A stretch of DNA of 64,000 bases, taken from Kwoniella bestiolae CBS 10118. Lineage: Eukaryota > Basidiomycota > Tremellomycetes > Tremellales > Cryptococcaceae. The stretch lies in the NCBI RefSeq assembly GCF_000512585.2, contig NC_089243.1, forward strand, positions 1,426,001 to 1,490,000, given 5' to 3'. The position numbers and the translations under genes are program-made. The first letter of the stretch is position 1. Every line of letters starts with the position of its first letter. Under the pieces are notes generated by a model. That model worked only from the letters and a program-made list of their open reading frames with translations. It was not told the origin of the DNA and searched no databases. Shown piece after piece: positions 1-12,681 of the stretch.

Positions 1-2082
1 TGTGCCAAGAGTGTAGTTGGATAAGGTGGCAGGAGCCGAAGGTTGCCCGAGATTTGGATTCAGGTACGAGACAGATATCAAAGCTTGTTGGGCCTTTTGG
101 CCATTAAGAGATTCGATTGCTGCGGTGGCATGTCGTGTATCGAAATATTCGGCGATGAAACACTATTATAGTAGGTTGCAACTGTCAGCGATGAAGATGG
201 GTCTGGAACCTCGACATGTATTGTACGTACTCGTCCTGTATTCCCAACCTCGTCAAGGCGTTGAAGTTCTCCAAAAGTCGTTAAGGTTTTCTACAGCGAT
301 GATCAGTCACACCCTTAAAATCCTAGAAAGCTCAACTCACATCCATGATTTCCCGAGATACACCCACTCCTCCTGTGATCTCCACTTTGATGATGGAGTG
401 AGAGTCTTCCCAGATCTTCTCCCATCCAGCAGAGCGACCAATGATCTTGGTTCATAAGGGTCAGCAACAAATCTTCATGATTTTTTGAACAACACCTACT
501 GATTGGACGACAGTGAACTCAGTCTTCATACAGTGGAGTTGAATGGATGGTCCCTCCTTGCGGAAGCGTACCGAGCTAGTACGGAGTATGTTGTAGAGCT
601 TGGTGGCTTCTCGAGGATCGTAGAAGGCCACAATCACCTTATGTAGAGACGATCAGTATAACGATCAGATACATCACAAAAGGAAAACTCACAAAGCCTC
701 GAGATCTGAGAAGTTTGATGATGATAGCTTTGAAGTTACAGGTTGACTGTTCAATACAGAAATCAGTATACAACATCTCGAAAACAATGGCTGGTCTATA
801 CTAACTTCAATCAAACTTTTGATCTCTTCTTCCGTTGCATCTCGAGGAATTTGCTGGATCTAAACATCGTCATTGAGATTAATCCCTTGGAGGAAGAGTT
901 GATTGAGGCTGGGTAGCTTACCAAGAGATATCGCCCAATATCCTCTGGAAGATCCTCACCCATGCCAGATACCATTTGCATCTGTCGTTCTTTCTGGTTC
1001 TTCCCCTCCAAGCTATTGTCATTACCTCGCCTAACTGGCGTGGCGGGTGTCGAGGGAGTAATCGGTAATCTGGAAGATTGGCTAGTAGAAGGAGCGAACG
1101 GAGTGTAGGTGAGGGAAGGAGTAGACGCCAAGGTCTCCCCTCGGATAGGTTGGCGAGGAGTTCCAAAGTGGGAGGCTGTTGAAAGTTGACTAATTAGTAG
1201 GGGAGTCCAGGGAAGATGCCCGGTGGCACTTACCATCCTTCTTCTTCTTCGGAGTTTCAGGTCCTTCTTTCTCCGTGATAATCTGGTAAAACAGTTTGTT
1301 TCAGCTGCGGTCATACTGACAGACTTGGACTATACGTACCTGAAGGGGTCTGGAGGAAGGTCCTGCGTCGTTCAGAGATAAGTCTCGCATTGTAGCACTG
1401 AAGGACTCCAAGGTAGATTGCGGTTTGAAGGTGGAGGAATGAGGGTTGAGCTAAGCGTTCGATGAGTATATCAGTGCATCTTTACCAAATGTGCATGTTG
1501 AGGTCAAAACGGGATTGTATCGTTGAGATAAGTGGTTATTAGTGGAAAGGATACCACTTACCAAGCTCTTCCCCTCATCTTCTTCCTTTTCCTCCATGCT
1601 ACCCTTACCCGCTTGAATTACCTTGCGCACGGACTTCTTACCCTTACCAGCTTCGAGAGTTGGAGAGGTGGGTGTGGGGATTCTGTGGGAGGGTAGTATG
1701 TCAGCATGAGATGACTCGAGAGAGGAAGGATATGGCAAACGAGTATATGGAGCTCAAGGATGATGAGCTACAGAAGCAAGAAGGGAGATTGAGTACATAC
1801 CTAACCATAATTGGCGAGTGTTTCTTCTTTCCACCTGAAGAGGGGGAGAATGCCTTAGCAGTATGAGCCTTGGTAGGAGTTGAGGGAAGTTCCTATGGAT
1901 ACATGAGATAGCTCTCGTCAGCTCAAGATGGAAGAAGAAGAAGTAGGTTTTGATCATCGTGAGAACGGGACGAAGGAAGAGTAAGAGGAAATATCACTCA
2001 CCTTGTCGAGATTGGCAGTCGCTGGACTAGCGCTAGTATGAGGCTCAGCAGGACTTCCCGTTGGGGTGAGCGGGATTGTCAT
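1..2082 (-). CDS. Mei2-like RNA-binding protein, N-terminal part (runs off window start)
   Basis: The gene reads right to left from an ATG at 2082 through at least nine exons joined by GTGAGT/GTAAGT/GTACGT introns; its C-terminus lies left of base 1. The N-terminal third is Ser/Thr/Pro-rich with a Lys-rich patch. Around 860-540 the exons encode an RRM with QIPRDATEEEIKSLIE followed by RSRGFVIVAFYDPREA, the RNP1-like signature of Mei2 proteins. A second RRM follows near 300-60, with CFIAEYFDTRHATAAIESLNG after splicing of a GTACGT intron. This tandem pair with 'RGFV..(F/Y)YD.R.A' and 'EYFDTR.A' is typical of Mei2/AML proteins, which bind RNA and promote meiosis in fission yeast. The diagnostic third, C-terminal RRM is outside the window, so the call rests on the first two RRMs. 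Role in meiosis here is inferred from the family. Confidence 0.72.
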
Positions 2083-3040
2083 TCTTGTAAGATACAACCT
2101 ATCTGATATGGACAGATATGAGAGAGGAAGGAAGATACGTTCTACCTCGAAAGAAGATGTGAGTGAGATGAGAGGGTAGATGTAGATGATATAGAAGGAA
2201 GGTAGGAGAGTAGATTCAACGAGTGATCTTGTGGATCAGATTGTCCTTGTTGATAGGATGAGGTAGGATAGGTGATTAGCACAAGTACAGATCGAATCGA
2301 AGTGAAGTGAGGTGAAGAAGAGAAAGAAGATGAAAGAGAGATAAAGAAGGAAAGGAAAGAGGAAGATGTATCTTTTATAAATGGTTCAAGAGAAAGTGAA
2401 GATGAAATGAACTGTTGATGGTGATTAGAATTAGAATGATACCCTGACTGAATTCTTGGTTATACATCGTTATAATCGTTGTAACATGTGTGTTGTGTGT
2501 ATGTTTGATCGTCTTCCGAGTAGTAGAATTCTGAAAAATCAATAGCATACGCGTCTACCTTGTTAACATGATTTTCAGAAAATATCGCGCACAGACCTCG
2601 TCCTGTCTCAATTTCCATCAAATTTTGGGGAGGTGAGTTTTGGGGTTGAGGTAGGTGTTGATGGCGATGAGATAAAAGAACTACTCGATTAAATGATTGA
2701 TGTCTGAGCAGGTCAGTGGATATATAATCAATGAATGATCACGTATCATCATACTGACGAAAGAAAGAGCATCAGTCTCCATGCCTAAGGGTTTTGTCAT
2801 AGTCAGTCACGATGAGATGATCTTTCACGTCGTCCAGGTGAGGCCAATCATTGCGCCCTCTGATGGGTTTCAAGCGAACACGTTGGCAGGTCATCTTTCT
2901 CAGCGTCCTCACATACCAGCAGATACGACGTGCTTCAAGCTCAGTGCAAATAAGAAGTAAGTGAAATATCAAATCAGACTCGCCTTCATATGCCTCTTGG
3001 CTATGTCCTATATGACGATACTACAGTTGAACTATAGTAT
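2083..3040. other. Intergenic: promoter/leader of Mei2-like gene and 3' flank of SRP72
   Basis: No convincing gene. Bases about 2300-2367 are an almost pure purine (GA) tract, that is a CT-rich tract on the coding strand of the Mei2-like gene, as often found in fungal core promoters and leaders. A 66-codon open frame at 2972-2772 (minus) has no recognisable motif. Confidence 0.6.
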
Positions 3041-4340
3041 CTACTTTCTCTTCCCCTTCTTGTTCTTCCCTCCTCCCCCTCCACCACCACCAGAAGAGTG
3101 TGAAGCCTGGGCGGTACTACCCTGAGTGAAACCTGTGCCCATACTTTCTTTACCACCCTTCTTCTTAGCTTGAGCGGTGATGTATGATTGACGTTGTTTG
3201 AGGGGGATCCATCGTTCGGGCTGGAACAGGTACAAGTCATCAACATCAGTCCAACCACCAATTACCAGAGAGAGAGAGAGAGTAGAGCAAGTTATAATGG
3301 GTAAGACCATCACGATATAGGAAAATACAATTTAATGAAGAGGGGTAACTCACATCCTCGGTAAATGGTTTCCCAACTACAGCACCCTTAGGTAACTTGT
3401 TCCTCCTCTTCTTCTCCCCCTTCTTTTCCGGCACAGCTTTAGCAGTAGAAGAGGTAGCAGTAGTTGGAGTAATAGCTTTCTTATCGGTTGAGGAGGATCT
3501 AGACCATCCGGTAGGTAGGGATGGTACGTTACTCTCCACATCATTGGAAGATGATAAGTGGGATTTGTAAGTGGATGTAGCGAAGGTCTGGTGGGATGAT
3601 GAAGCATTTAGGTTGGTGAGGATATCGGAATGTTCGGACGATGACTGAAATGTAATTGATTGCATCAGCATGCACAATGCAAATAGTGCGGATGGGAAGA
3701 TAGACTTACTGAACCAACATCAACCAGCAGATCATCATAGATCTCCTGAGCTCTTTGATATTCTCCCAGTCTATATCTCTGTGACACAATAGCATCTCAT
3801 CAGCTCAACAACAGATGACAACGTCTCACATCGAAGAAAAGGGGAACTTACGATCTGAGCTTCGAGATGATGCACCTTCCTACCTTCTTTCCCCTCTATC
3901 AACTCCAGCGCCTCCTTCTCCCTGTGTAATCTATAAAGACAATATGCCCTCTCGAATTCCAAGGCATCCTTTGAATCTTTGGGTGGATTGTCTAGAAGTG
4001 AGATAGCAGAGGTATAATCGTCCGTTTGAAGATGAAGGAACAGCAAGGTCTGGTAGGCTGCTTGAGAAGATGGGTCGAGGGTGAGGACTAGAAAGCAGTA
4101 CGACAATACATTAATCAGCAATCATTTCGAACGACAAGGACATCTTTGGTACGTTTGGGATAAAGAGATGGCATTCAACTCACTCTTCTTACACGTCTTT
4201 ATGGCATTTGCAAAATACCCATCATCAACTTGATCCGTCAACGCCCTATACAGCTTTGGCAATCTCTCTTCAGCCGAGCGAGGTGGTCGAGGGGTGAACG
4301 TTTTATTTCCCTTGGATGAGACGGCTTTGGTGGATGACAT
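3041..4340 (-). CDS. SRP72: Signal recognition particle subunit SRP72, short form
   Basis: SRP72 binds SRP68 and 7SL RNA in the particle that targets nascent secretory proteins to the ER. Five exons (4340-4184, 4087-3852, 3778-3710, 3644-3354, 3220-3041) join in frame to 310 residues. The N-terminal half has the TPR-like SRP72 signatures: CKKILTLDPSSQAAYQ, FERAYCLYRLHREKEALELI and YRLGEYQRAQEIYDDLL. The end has the SRP72 RNA-binding signature: KKRRNKLPKGAVVG, then PERWIPLKQRQSY and a Lys/Gly-rich tail ending KNKKGKRK. Yeast and human SRP72 are roughly 640-670 residues. Here the long central TPR array appears absent: the N-terminal TPRs pass within about 60 Ser-rich residues to the C-terminal motif. 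All splice sites are canonical. ATG 4340 was chosen over an in-frame ATG at 4388 because the family-like sequence starts there. Confidence 0.85.
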
Positions 4341-5471
4341 GATGTCTATGGTGTATGTTTTGTGAACCCTACTCCAGCTATGTATCAAGAAGTACGTTCA
4401 TATCCATACATTCATGTTGAACATTCATGTTGAAGCCAACGCATCAGAGCAAGTCGCTCGCTAGCACCTTCATCAGGCACTTGGCTGCTCTCGCGTGCCT
4501 ACCTATATATTCATCTGAGTGAGCCTATCTCAACTGCGCAGTGTTAAATCGGTTTAACGGTGTTATCCGTTGATATTCCCTTTGCCCTTTGATCGGTGAC
4601 GTTGACTGTCTCTCATGCCAACCAACCCTGAGCCAGCTCTGAACGGGTTATTCTGCCTTCCCCTTCACAGCCTCGCCGCTAATGCTGACGCTGAAACACA
4701 TCCTTCATCACTAGTACCGGTCCGAGGTCCATCTCGGCCGCTTCATCTTCTATCAAAGACAAAGACGACGAAATTTTATATTCTCTTCATCACATACTCT
4801 ACAGAAACACATATATAGTTTGTACTACTCAGATAGCGTCGAATGGCCAAGACCGCTCATCCAGAAAAACCGAAGAGACGAAGAGAAAGGAAGAGTAGTA
4901 CTCGTACTCGTAATTGCCATTTCAAGAATAGGTCAACTGTCTACGTAAAGCTCAACCCAATATCACCTTCAACGACTCGTGCATCTCACTAGAAGCCTTA
5001 TCTTCAAAACTACAAGCAACTTCATCCTCAACTGCATCATACCCAACGACCAATTTCATCAGTACATGACATCGGTGCTTCTCATAGACAATCAGTCACC
5101 TACATCCGCTGCATACATGCAACCTCACCAGGAGACAATACTGTGATTCGCCTTCACACGATCAAATTGTACCAAGAAAACAGATAGAAAAACGTCATAA
5201 GTGCAAGTCATACGGCATATTCCCAGTTAGCGCAATCAACGTCAATAAATAGCACATCTACCATCTCTCATCTCATCATCGCTATCATTCATACAAGTAA
5301 TAGTCATACACCGGCCATAGCAAGAGGTACGTATGCATAGCTCTTCTCCCTCATTCTAGACTCGTTGTCATATCTCCTTTCACAACCCAATCTTCTTAAG
5401 CTGTATAGCTATACTGACTATCCCTCTTCAACTCAAAGAAGGTTCACCCAGACAACCCAATAATTACTAAG
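4341..5471. other. Divergent intergenic region between SRP72 and SIP5
   Basis: Shared upstream region of two divergent genes. A 13-bp unit (acattcatgttga) is repeated in tandem at 4408-4433. The 1 kb before SIP5 is CA/CT-rich with many short ATGs and stops, consistent with a long leader. No further gene is supported. Confidence 0.6.
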
Positions 5472-7941
5472 ATGGGTAACGCATCCTCAACCCAATCCTC
5501 CTCCTCCCAACCCCAATCTACTTCCTCTGCTCAACCTCCCGCCGCAACACCTTCCCAAGAGTCATCCTCGACTGGACCAATAATCACTCCCCAGCCTATA
5601 CGTACCCGAGCACCCACCGGGGGTACCTCAACCTTTCATTCAGGTCTCACACCCCCCGTATCACCCCCGTCACCTCCTCCACCATCCACCCCCGTCCTCC
5701 TACCCTATGCAGGGCACCTATCCCCCCAGAACCCACACTGCCTATCCCATCCACAGGCTCACGACTACTCCAAAGGGACAGTGACGAGGTTGATCCTCGA
5801 TGGGAAACTCGCGCCGTTCTATAGAGGATTGGAAGATTTCGAAGAAGACTGGTCGGAGGATGAGATACTCAAGTTATTGAATGAAACGAGGGAAAAGGAT
5901 TATGAGGAAGGGGTGGAAAATACTTTTACGAAGAATCTGAAGGATGAGAGAGATCCGCCGAATAGCTCGACGGTCGGGAGCGTGGCGAAGAAGATTGGGG
6001 CGGGGCTGAATAAGCAGAAAGCACAGAGGAGGGAGGGTGAGAGGGAGGAGAGGGTCAGGAGGGAGAGGAAAGCTTATAGGTTTGCTGTGGAGTGTCCGAT
6101 CTGTTTCTTGGTGGGTGCATTTTACTCCAACTTCTATCCTTTCGAATCATTTAAGCCATCTCAAATGACATATCTTAAGTCTATCCCTTCCTTGCTTTTT
6201 TTCCACACTTAAATTCCCCCCACCATACCGCTGTGTTATCGAACTGTTATTCTTGGCACTACCTGCGCTAACACTGCACATTTCACAGAACTACCCACCA
6301 AACATAAACACCTCAAGATGCTGCCAACAACCAGTCTGCACAGAATGTTTCGTCCAAATCAAACGATCCGAAGCTACCCTGACTCACCTCGAGTCCGACC
6401 CGGCATGCTGCCCGTTCTGCATGGAAACCGATTTCGGAGTGATCTACGAGCGGCCCCTGAGCCCTCTGGACAGTTCGTCAAGTGTTGCTTTGGCTACTTC
6501 ACCGGGATCGGAATTTGGTGGAGGGGATTCGTCATTCAGTCAGGCCTTGAGTCTGGGTAGTGAGGCGGAATTGAATGTTGGGCCGGGGATGAACCCCAAG
6601 ATGAAGGAGACTGTTAGAAGGAAGAGTGTTAGTTCAAAGGCTAAGGAGGTTGTCACTATTGGTATGTCAACGTCAGCTGTTCCGTGCCAGAAGCTGGGGT
6701 CATTTCAGCTGATATATTGCGTTACAGATGAGATCCGACCTGACTGGGAGACGAAATTGAATGCTGTCAAGGCTGCTGCTGCTCGAAAGGCTTCTAGGAG
6801 AATCGTCATGAGACAGGTCAGTTGATCAATCAATCGGAGTGCAGAGTGAGGTTCAGAACTGACATCTTGGTTTCGACATGCTAGGTTGGAGATCGACTGA
6901 TCCCAATTGGGTTCACATCTTCTCGAGCACCCGGCACAGCCGACTTCAGCATGTCAGTGGGTCAACAAAATAGTGAAGCAGGGTCGAGAAGATCAAGTAG
7001 GAGATCGTCAAACAGGGAGAGAGAGTTGGAAGAGGTGTGTACTGATCTACTCAACTTTCTAAATTTACTGTGCTTATCATATATACTGATGCCTTCTCGA
7101 CGATATCTTACAGTTGATGATTGAAGAGGCTATGCGACTCTCCCTAATGGACCACGAAGACCATCAACGCAAACTCGCCGACGAACGACGTAAATCATCT
7201 GTATCTAGCGTCTCATCTCCTTTGAACCCTGCCAATTCATCTGCACCCAATCCGAACTCAACACCTATCATCGTCACTTCGTCAAGTCAGGGTGGACCGG
7301 GTCCGTCATCGATAATATCGAACAGAAGATCGTCCAATGCAGACACCAGTACGAAGAGTAAATTACTATCCAAGATCAACCATGTAAGAGCAAGAGCAAG
7401 TTCCTCTGCATCGAGTAAGAACGGTGGGAACGGGAGTGGGGATTATAGATCAGTTACATTCGCTGGATCAAGTAACAACGGCTCACCAAGGCCTTCTCCA
7501 CCTACTTCTGCTACTCCCTCTCGAACCAATACTTCTGACGCTTCACCTGTCCCTGCCCCTGCACCTCCAGTGGTGATTCCCCAACCCACCCATATTCATA
7601 CTCATGGACATGGACACTCGAAACATCCCACAACTACTACAACAGGACTAAGCCCAACATCCCCTGCACCTATCGCAGCAGGACCAATAACCACCCTGGC
7701 CAGTCCACCCGCAGAGAGGATCAACCATACCCACGGGACAGGGACCGAGGGGGGTCTACCAAGAATCAGTCTGGATATGCCCGCTCTCACTCCCGATAGT
7801 AATGCCAATGTAAATGGGAATGGAGGGATAAAAGGTAAACAGCCTGTCAGGCCAACTCACCTGGAAAGGATGGATAGCGAGATGAGTGAGGCGACGGTCG
7901 GGCCGGGGAACTATGCTCAGCTGGATAGTGATGAGGAGTAG
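5472..7941 (+). CDS. SIP5: SIP5-family protein (Snf1-interacting, RING-like)
   Basis: Five exons (5472-6110, 6289-6661, 6728-6816, 6885-7034, 7114-7941) splice in frame to 692 residues. The N-terminus MGNASSTQ is a good N-myristoylation signal, followed by Ser/Pro-rich disorder. The core is the conserved cysteine cluster of Sip5: CPICFL, then after the first intron NYPPNINTSRCCQQPVCTECFVQIKR and later PACCPFCMETDFGVIY, a RING-like zinc site. The C-terminal exon is low-complexity Ser/Pro/Asn sequence including ELEELMIEEAMRLSL, which resembles a ubiquitin-interacting motif. Budding-yeast Sip5 links Snf1 kinase to the PP1 regulator Reg1; that role here is inferred. The PP1 catalytic gene itself lies about 7 kb away in this window. 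Confidence 0.88.
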
Positions 7942-8708
7942 GGGTAGGAGCAGTGCATGCGTCTCGGTTAGATGATGGCGGTTTGTCGCTTGGTCGTGTG
8001 ATTCATCATATTTGGGGTATTCTTGTTGTTCAGTTCGCATTTCTTCTCTCCATTTCCATTCCCATCGTACACTTTGGTCTTCTTTCGTTTCATTCTACTT
8101 GTCCTCGTCGATTCAAGGTTCTCTTGTGTTTCTCGTTTTGTTTGTAGGTATAATCGGTTCATGCGCATGTACATTTACATATACGACGTCCCCTTGCGAT
8201 GCCCTTGCCTTGCTTTCCTATGTCATGCCACGTGAAAGGATCATATATGATGTCGTATCGCTGATGATTCCCGTGAGGCTGATACTCGTAGTAGTCCCAA
8301 CAAGACAAAACACAAGCTAGTCGACATGGTTAGATCCCAAAAGGGATACTTGTCCCAATTCAACTTGAGACTAAAATGCAGTAGAAGAAGAAGAAGAATT
8401 ATAATGCATGTGATGAGTGCTTGTGTTGATTGTATATGCAGATTTCCATTACCAGATAAGATGGGTTGTGTTGTGTTAATTTATATTATAATATATACTT
8501 TGTTCGTATGATGAATGATGATGATGCGAATTGATGAACAATGAGATGTGATGAAAATGAATCATAAGACGATTGACCTTTTCGCGATACGGATGTACCA
8601 ATACCGTGCATAACAGGGACATAGATATTGCCCAACTGCGTTGCTGAATTGAATTCGGTTCAGTGTAATTTGACTTTGCAGACCACCTTCGTGAGATAGC
8701 CAACTTCC
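7942..8708. other. Convergent 3' flanks of SIP5 and the Zn2Cys6 factor
   Basis: T-rich then AT-rich sequence (for example about 8480-8500) between two converging genes. The open frames here overlap one another in several frames and carry no domain. I see only untranslated sequence. Confidence 0.6.
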
Positions 8709-11700
8709 CTAGCATAATCTACAAGAACGCAGTAAAAGTCAGCACCAGACATCACGCCACAAGCACGAGCACACTCACAAAACCTGTAATCCCAAATCAT
8801 CGCAAACATCCTTCCAATCCGCCCTGGGTTCGCCCGAATCCGACCGTCGCCATACCTCAGATATGATTCGATTAGCAGTCTCGATGTCGAAGCAGCATTG
8901 TGATCTGTGAGGGCAAAAACATAACTTGTCAGTGACGTCTTGTCAACGGCAACAAAATAGCTGTAGTGGTGGATGACGATGGGAAAAATGACTAGTGCCT
9001 GAAAGAGGAAAATCAAACCCACTTGAATCCCTCAAGAAGGGTCGAAACCCATTGTCTAGATGCTCCGTCGACGCAAGATCCAGCGATGATAGCGGGCCAA
9101 GTGAGACTGAAGTACGAATCATAAGTTAGCTACAACTATATCATCCCAATATGCAGATCGGGTTCAGACACCGAACACTTACTCGATCGACATGCCCAGG
9201 GCGGCTGTAGACCAAGAACAATGTTGTAATACCTGTTGAGCGGCATTCTGTACTCTGACGTCTGCTCGTGGATAGTTGAATACCATTTTCAGGAGGAGAA
9301 TCTGTTCATTCGAAACGAAGATGTTCACAAGTCAGCTTATACTCTGACTCCTCGCTATGCAAGGATGACTTAGGAAAAAGAGTAAAGGAGGAGTTGACCC
9401 ACCTTCATAGCATATGCATAAGCTCTATTTCCCACCTGTACCCTCTCATGTTCCAGCGTACTGAGCTGAAGACTCTCAATCCAAGCGTCAACATCCCTAT
9501 TCAGTTGTCTAGCCTCTATGACCAACGGGTCAAGGGGTTTGCCATCATTTGATAATCCTCGAGCAAGGGATGATAAGAGTGGATTGCTTGTGTTGCTAAA
9601 CTCGTCTTCGGTAATCACCACTTTGGATCTAGCTACTCTGGCTAGTAGTCTGGTAACTCTTGCGAAAAGAAGGACCATCACTCGAGACACTACGAAAGCC
9701 ATCTACATTAGTGTCCCCATACCACAGATCATCTAGCGGAATTGCAAACACTCACTTCCGAATTGCTTCTCCACGGAATGTTCCTCATAGGTCGACCGAC
9801 TAGCTTCCAACCACCAAGATTCCCATCTATCACTGAACAAACTTGGTTCTTCACCAGTAGTCAAGCAGCCTAAACGAGTCTTCCCAATCAGCCATCTGAT
9901 ATCTGCATAGGGTCATCGGACCAAGACTCACTGAAAGTCTCGTATATCGCCAAGATCTCAAGCATCAACCTTGCGGGAGATACAGTGACTCCATCAGTCA
10001 ATTTACGAGGTTCCGATTTCTTGAGCATTTCTGCTGGTCCACCACGACTACACCATCAAAGTTAGCATAAGCATCCTCCTTTATTACGGCCCTCAGGTCA
10101 TTCATATACAGATCGTAGTAGAAGCATAGCTCAAGACTCACATAGCTACCATCTCCTTGGCCAAATTGAAATTATCCATCCACCCACTCCCCCCAAAGAA
10201 GATATCAATAGTTCCCAAAGCGGTACTAGCTCCCAGGGCAGCATCCGACGTTGCACCGTCCCCGTTCCTCACAGCTCTTCTGACCATTTCTTTACCCGTA
10301 TCTCTGAGGGTGGAGGCATATTGGAACATCGCTGCTGTTTGAGAGGTCGCTACTCCCGATCTGGCCAATAAGAACGCTTGGTGAATCGCTCCTATACCTA
10401 GGAGAGCGACTCTGAGAGCATCGGCGGATGGGTTCAATCCTGGAAGTAAAAAATCGTCAATATTCTGACATGAGGAGATGAGTTGTCAGAGGAAACGACG
10501 TACCTCGTGGAGAATCAAGAGCTAATGGCAGATTGATAGCTAACATTGGGTTCAATCCACTAGGAATGGCCATCATGAGCGAAGCCGCATTTGCACAGTA
10601 ATGCAGGATGAGACTTCGTTCTTCTGCGGTAGGGAACCATGGTAGAAGGACTGAAAGATATCAAATAATACCAGATCAGCTCAGATCGATATAATTAGAA
10701 ACTGAACAGCGGTCGGGATCTACGAGAACAGCCACTTACAATTCGGAGTAGTCAACATAGGCGCTCCACCTTCCGAGGTCGCCCAATCCTGCTTTCCTAT
10801 CTGACCTGCCAAATATTGTTCACCGGAACTAGCCAATCCCGTTCCTAATGCTAATCCAGAATCGTAATTTGCATTTATAGTTGTCGAAGAGCTTCCAGCA
10901 CCAGAGCCAGAAACGTAGCTTGCATCCCATCCTACTTCTGCATTTGATGTGGTTCCACCATTGGGTTGATCGGGCGATGAGTAAGAGACAGCGGATTTGT
11001 CTTTGGTTGGTCTATTTCAGCCGAAACATAAGTACAAACGTATCAGCTATGTCATTTGGTAGGCAATGGTATAAGATGTACTTACGAAACTTTGCGTTTA
11101 CCTGCATCCGACCTCCTACGCTTGGGTGCAGGTCTCTGTTCTTCTTCACTCTCACTCTCCTCTGTGCTGCTTCTAGATCCATCGCCGTGTTTGTGTTTCC
11201 CACTTGGTTTCTTACCTACGCCCTCTCCAGGATCAGGATATTGGCACTACAAGTAAAACGCAAAATAAGCATACCCGAGTACGAAACACGAAGAACCAGC
11301 CATGCGAATGGGCAAGGTGCTGAATAATGTGGACAGCCGCTCACCTCCTTCTTAGCTATAATGCACCTCTTGCACGTAGGCCTACCCTCATCACACTTGA
11401 TCCGTCTCGCACGACAACACAAACAGCCCGTCCTCGTTCTAGTGTACTTCTGTCTCCGTTTCTGCCCGCTCCTTCCACTAGGTTTCGCCTGACCGTCATG
11501 TGCGGACGGCGAATTTCTCGCTGAGTTGGGCTGAGACGCCGTATTGGCGAGTAGAGCGTCCTGTTCAGGAGAGGGGTCGTCCCAGTATGATCTAGATATG
11601 GAATGTCGGCGTAGGATATCCGCCTTGGTGGGGTTCGAATATAGATTGGTGGTTGATGTGGATGGACTGTCCATCCCTATACTTGATAATGTCGTATTGT

Positions 11701-11902
11701 CCATCAGTCCTGAGTTGGGGTAAAACAACGTTGAAGGGGATGATGCGGAGAGGGGTGGGTACAGACCCATGGTTTGAGTTGAAGTTGAGGAGGAAGAGGG
11801 ATGGGACGAGATGTCTAGGGGGATGGGTTGAAGGAGGTTGGCGTAGGGGTATCTTGGATCAGGAGGTGGATGTGATTTCATATGGGTCGTGCTATTCAAC
11901 AT
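8709..11902 (-). CDS. Zn(II)2Cys6 transcription factor with fungal-specific regulatory domain
   Basis: About twelve exons on the minus strand from ATG 11902. Exon 1 (11902-11345) encodes a Ser/Pro-rich leader and then the binuclear zinc cluster GCLCCRARRIKCDEGRPTC, CKRCIIAKKE, completed in exon 2 by CQYPDPGEG: six cysteines in the C-x2-C-x6-C-x6-C-x2-C-x6-C type spacing. Exon 2 carries Lys/Arg- and Glu-rich linkers. Later exons encode the long helical 'fungal-specific transcription factor' domain, including FLLPWFPTAEERSLILHYC, AIHQAFLLARSG, and YEEHSVEKQFG joined to MSRVMVLLFARVTRLL. The last splice is uncertain: canonical donor and acceptor give a stop at 8709, while another frame stays open to about 8660. 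Binds DNA as a gene-specific regulator; target genes unknown. Confidence 0.85.
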
Positions 11903-12210
11903 GGCTTTGGGTAAGTATCGATTTCAAGGATAATGGCATTCTGGTGTTGTATGGATAGGGGTCGACAAAAGAAGGATGACCGAGAAAAGAGGATGATATG
12001 ATGATGCACTTCTGTCCGTGTAAAGGATCAAAGCATAATCATGATCACAACACAAAAAGGTAGTTACCGCATGGGAGATTTGTTATGAGATCTACGTCCA
12101 TGACCACGCCAAGAAGGCATGCCCCCTCACATCCTTTATACACACACACTGTAATTTCAACTTCCTTATACCCCCGACCATCGTACACGACTCTTTCTAT
12201 CACTGTCACT
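11903..12210. promoter_or_regulatory. Upstream region of the Zn2Cys6 factor
   Basis: About 0.3 kb between the factor's ATG and the possible small gene upstream, read on the minus strand. There is a CA/TG-rich run near 12132-12150. No gene is supported. Confidence 0.4.
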
Positions 12211-12681
12211 TCATCTTATCCAAATACCAGAACCAGCACTGCGCAGCACAAAGAAAATCGACCACAAACAAGATACAAATCAAACTCGTACTCACCCATT
12301 ACCCAAATCCTTTATCCCATATTCTGACCTCCCGTCGCCATCTACCAAGAAACTCAAATTCGACGATCCAGGTCCAGGTGCAGGTATCTGCGACTGGTCA
12401 TATCCCGTACTGTATCTATCCATCTTACCAACGGGTGATCTCGAATGCGAATGCGATGAGGAAGAAGGTGAGATGTCTTTGTGATATTTCGAAGAAGAAG
12501 AAGCAGGGCCGCCCGAGATCAGAGGATCATTCTCGTTTTCGGTCGAGTAAGAGAATGGATTCGTACTCCATTCATTTGTGTGAGTATAAGGTGGAGGTGT
12601 GGATGAGGATGTTGAAGGTGATATTTTGGATGTGGATGGTATCGGAGGATGTGTGGGTGGTGGTGGTTGAGTCGTGGTCAT
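12211..12681 (-). CDS. Possible small Pro/Ser-rich hypothetical protein
   Basis: An open frame from ATG 12681 encodes a disordered Pro/Ser/Thr-rich sequence (starts MTTTQPPPPTHPPIP; contains NEWSTNPFSYSTENENDPLI). At 12296 it meets a strong GTGAGT donor. A canonical CAG acceptor at 12239 joins in frame to a nine-codon tail ending WIR, giving about 138 residues. No known domain. The ordered use of N, D, Y and G in its second half looks protein-like, but it could also be a leader exon of a larger model. The small size and lack of homology signal keep confidence low. Confidence 0.35.

Noticed and set aside
17..457. 146-codon plus-strand open frame
   Set aside because: Antisense to the RRM exons of the Mei2-like gene; no domain of its own.
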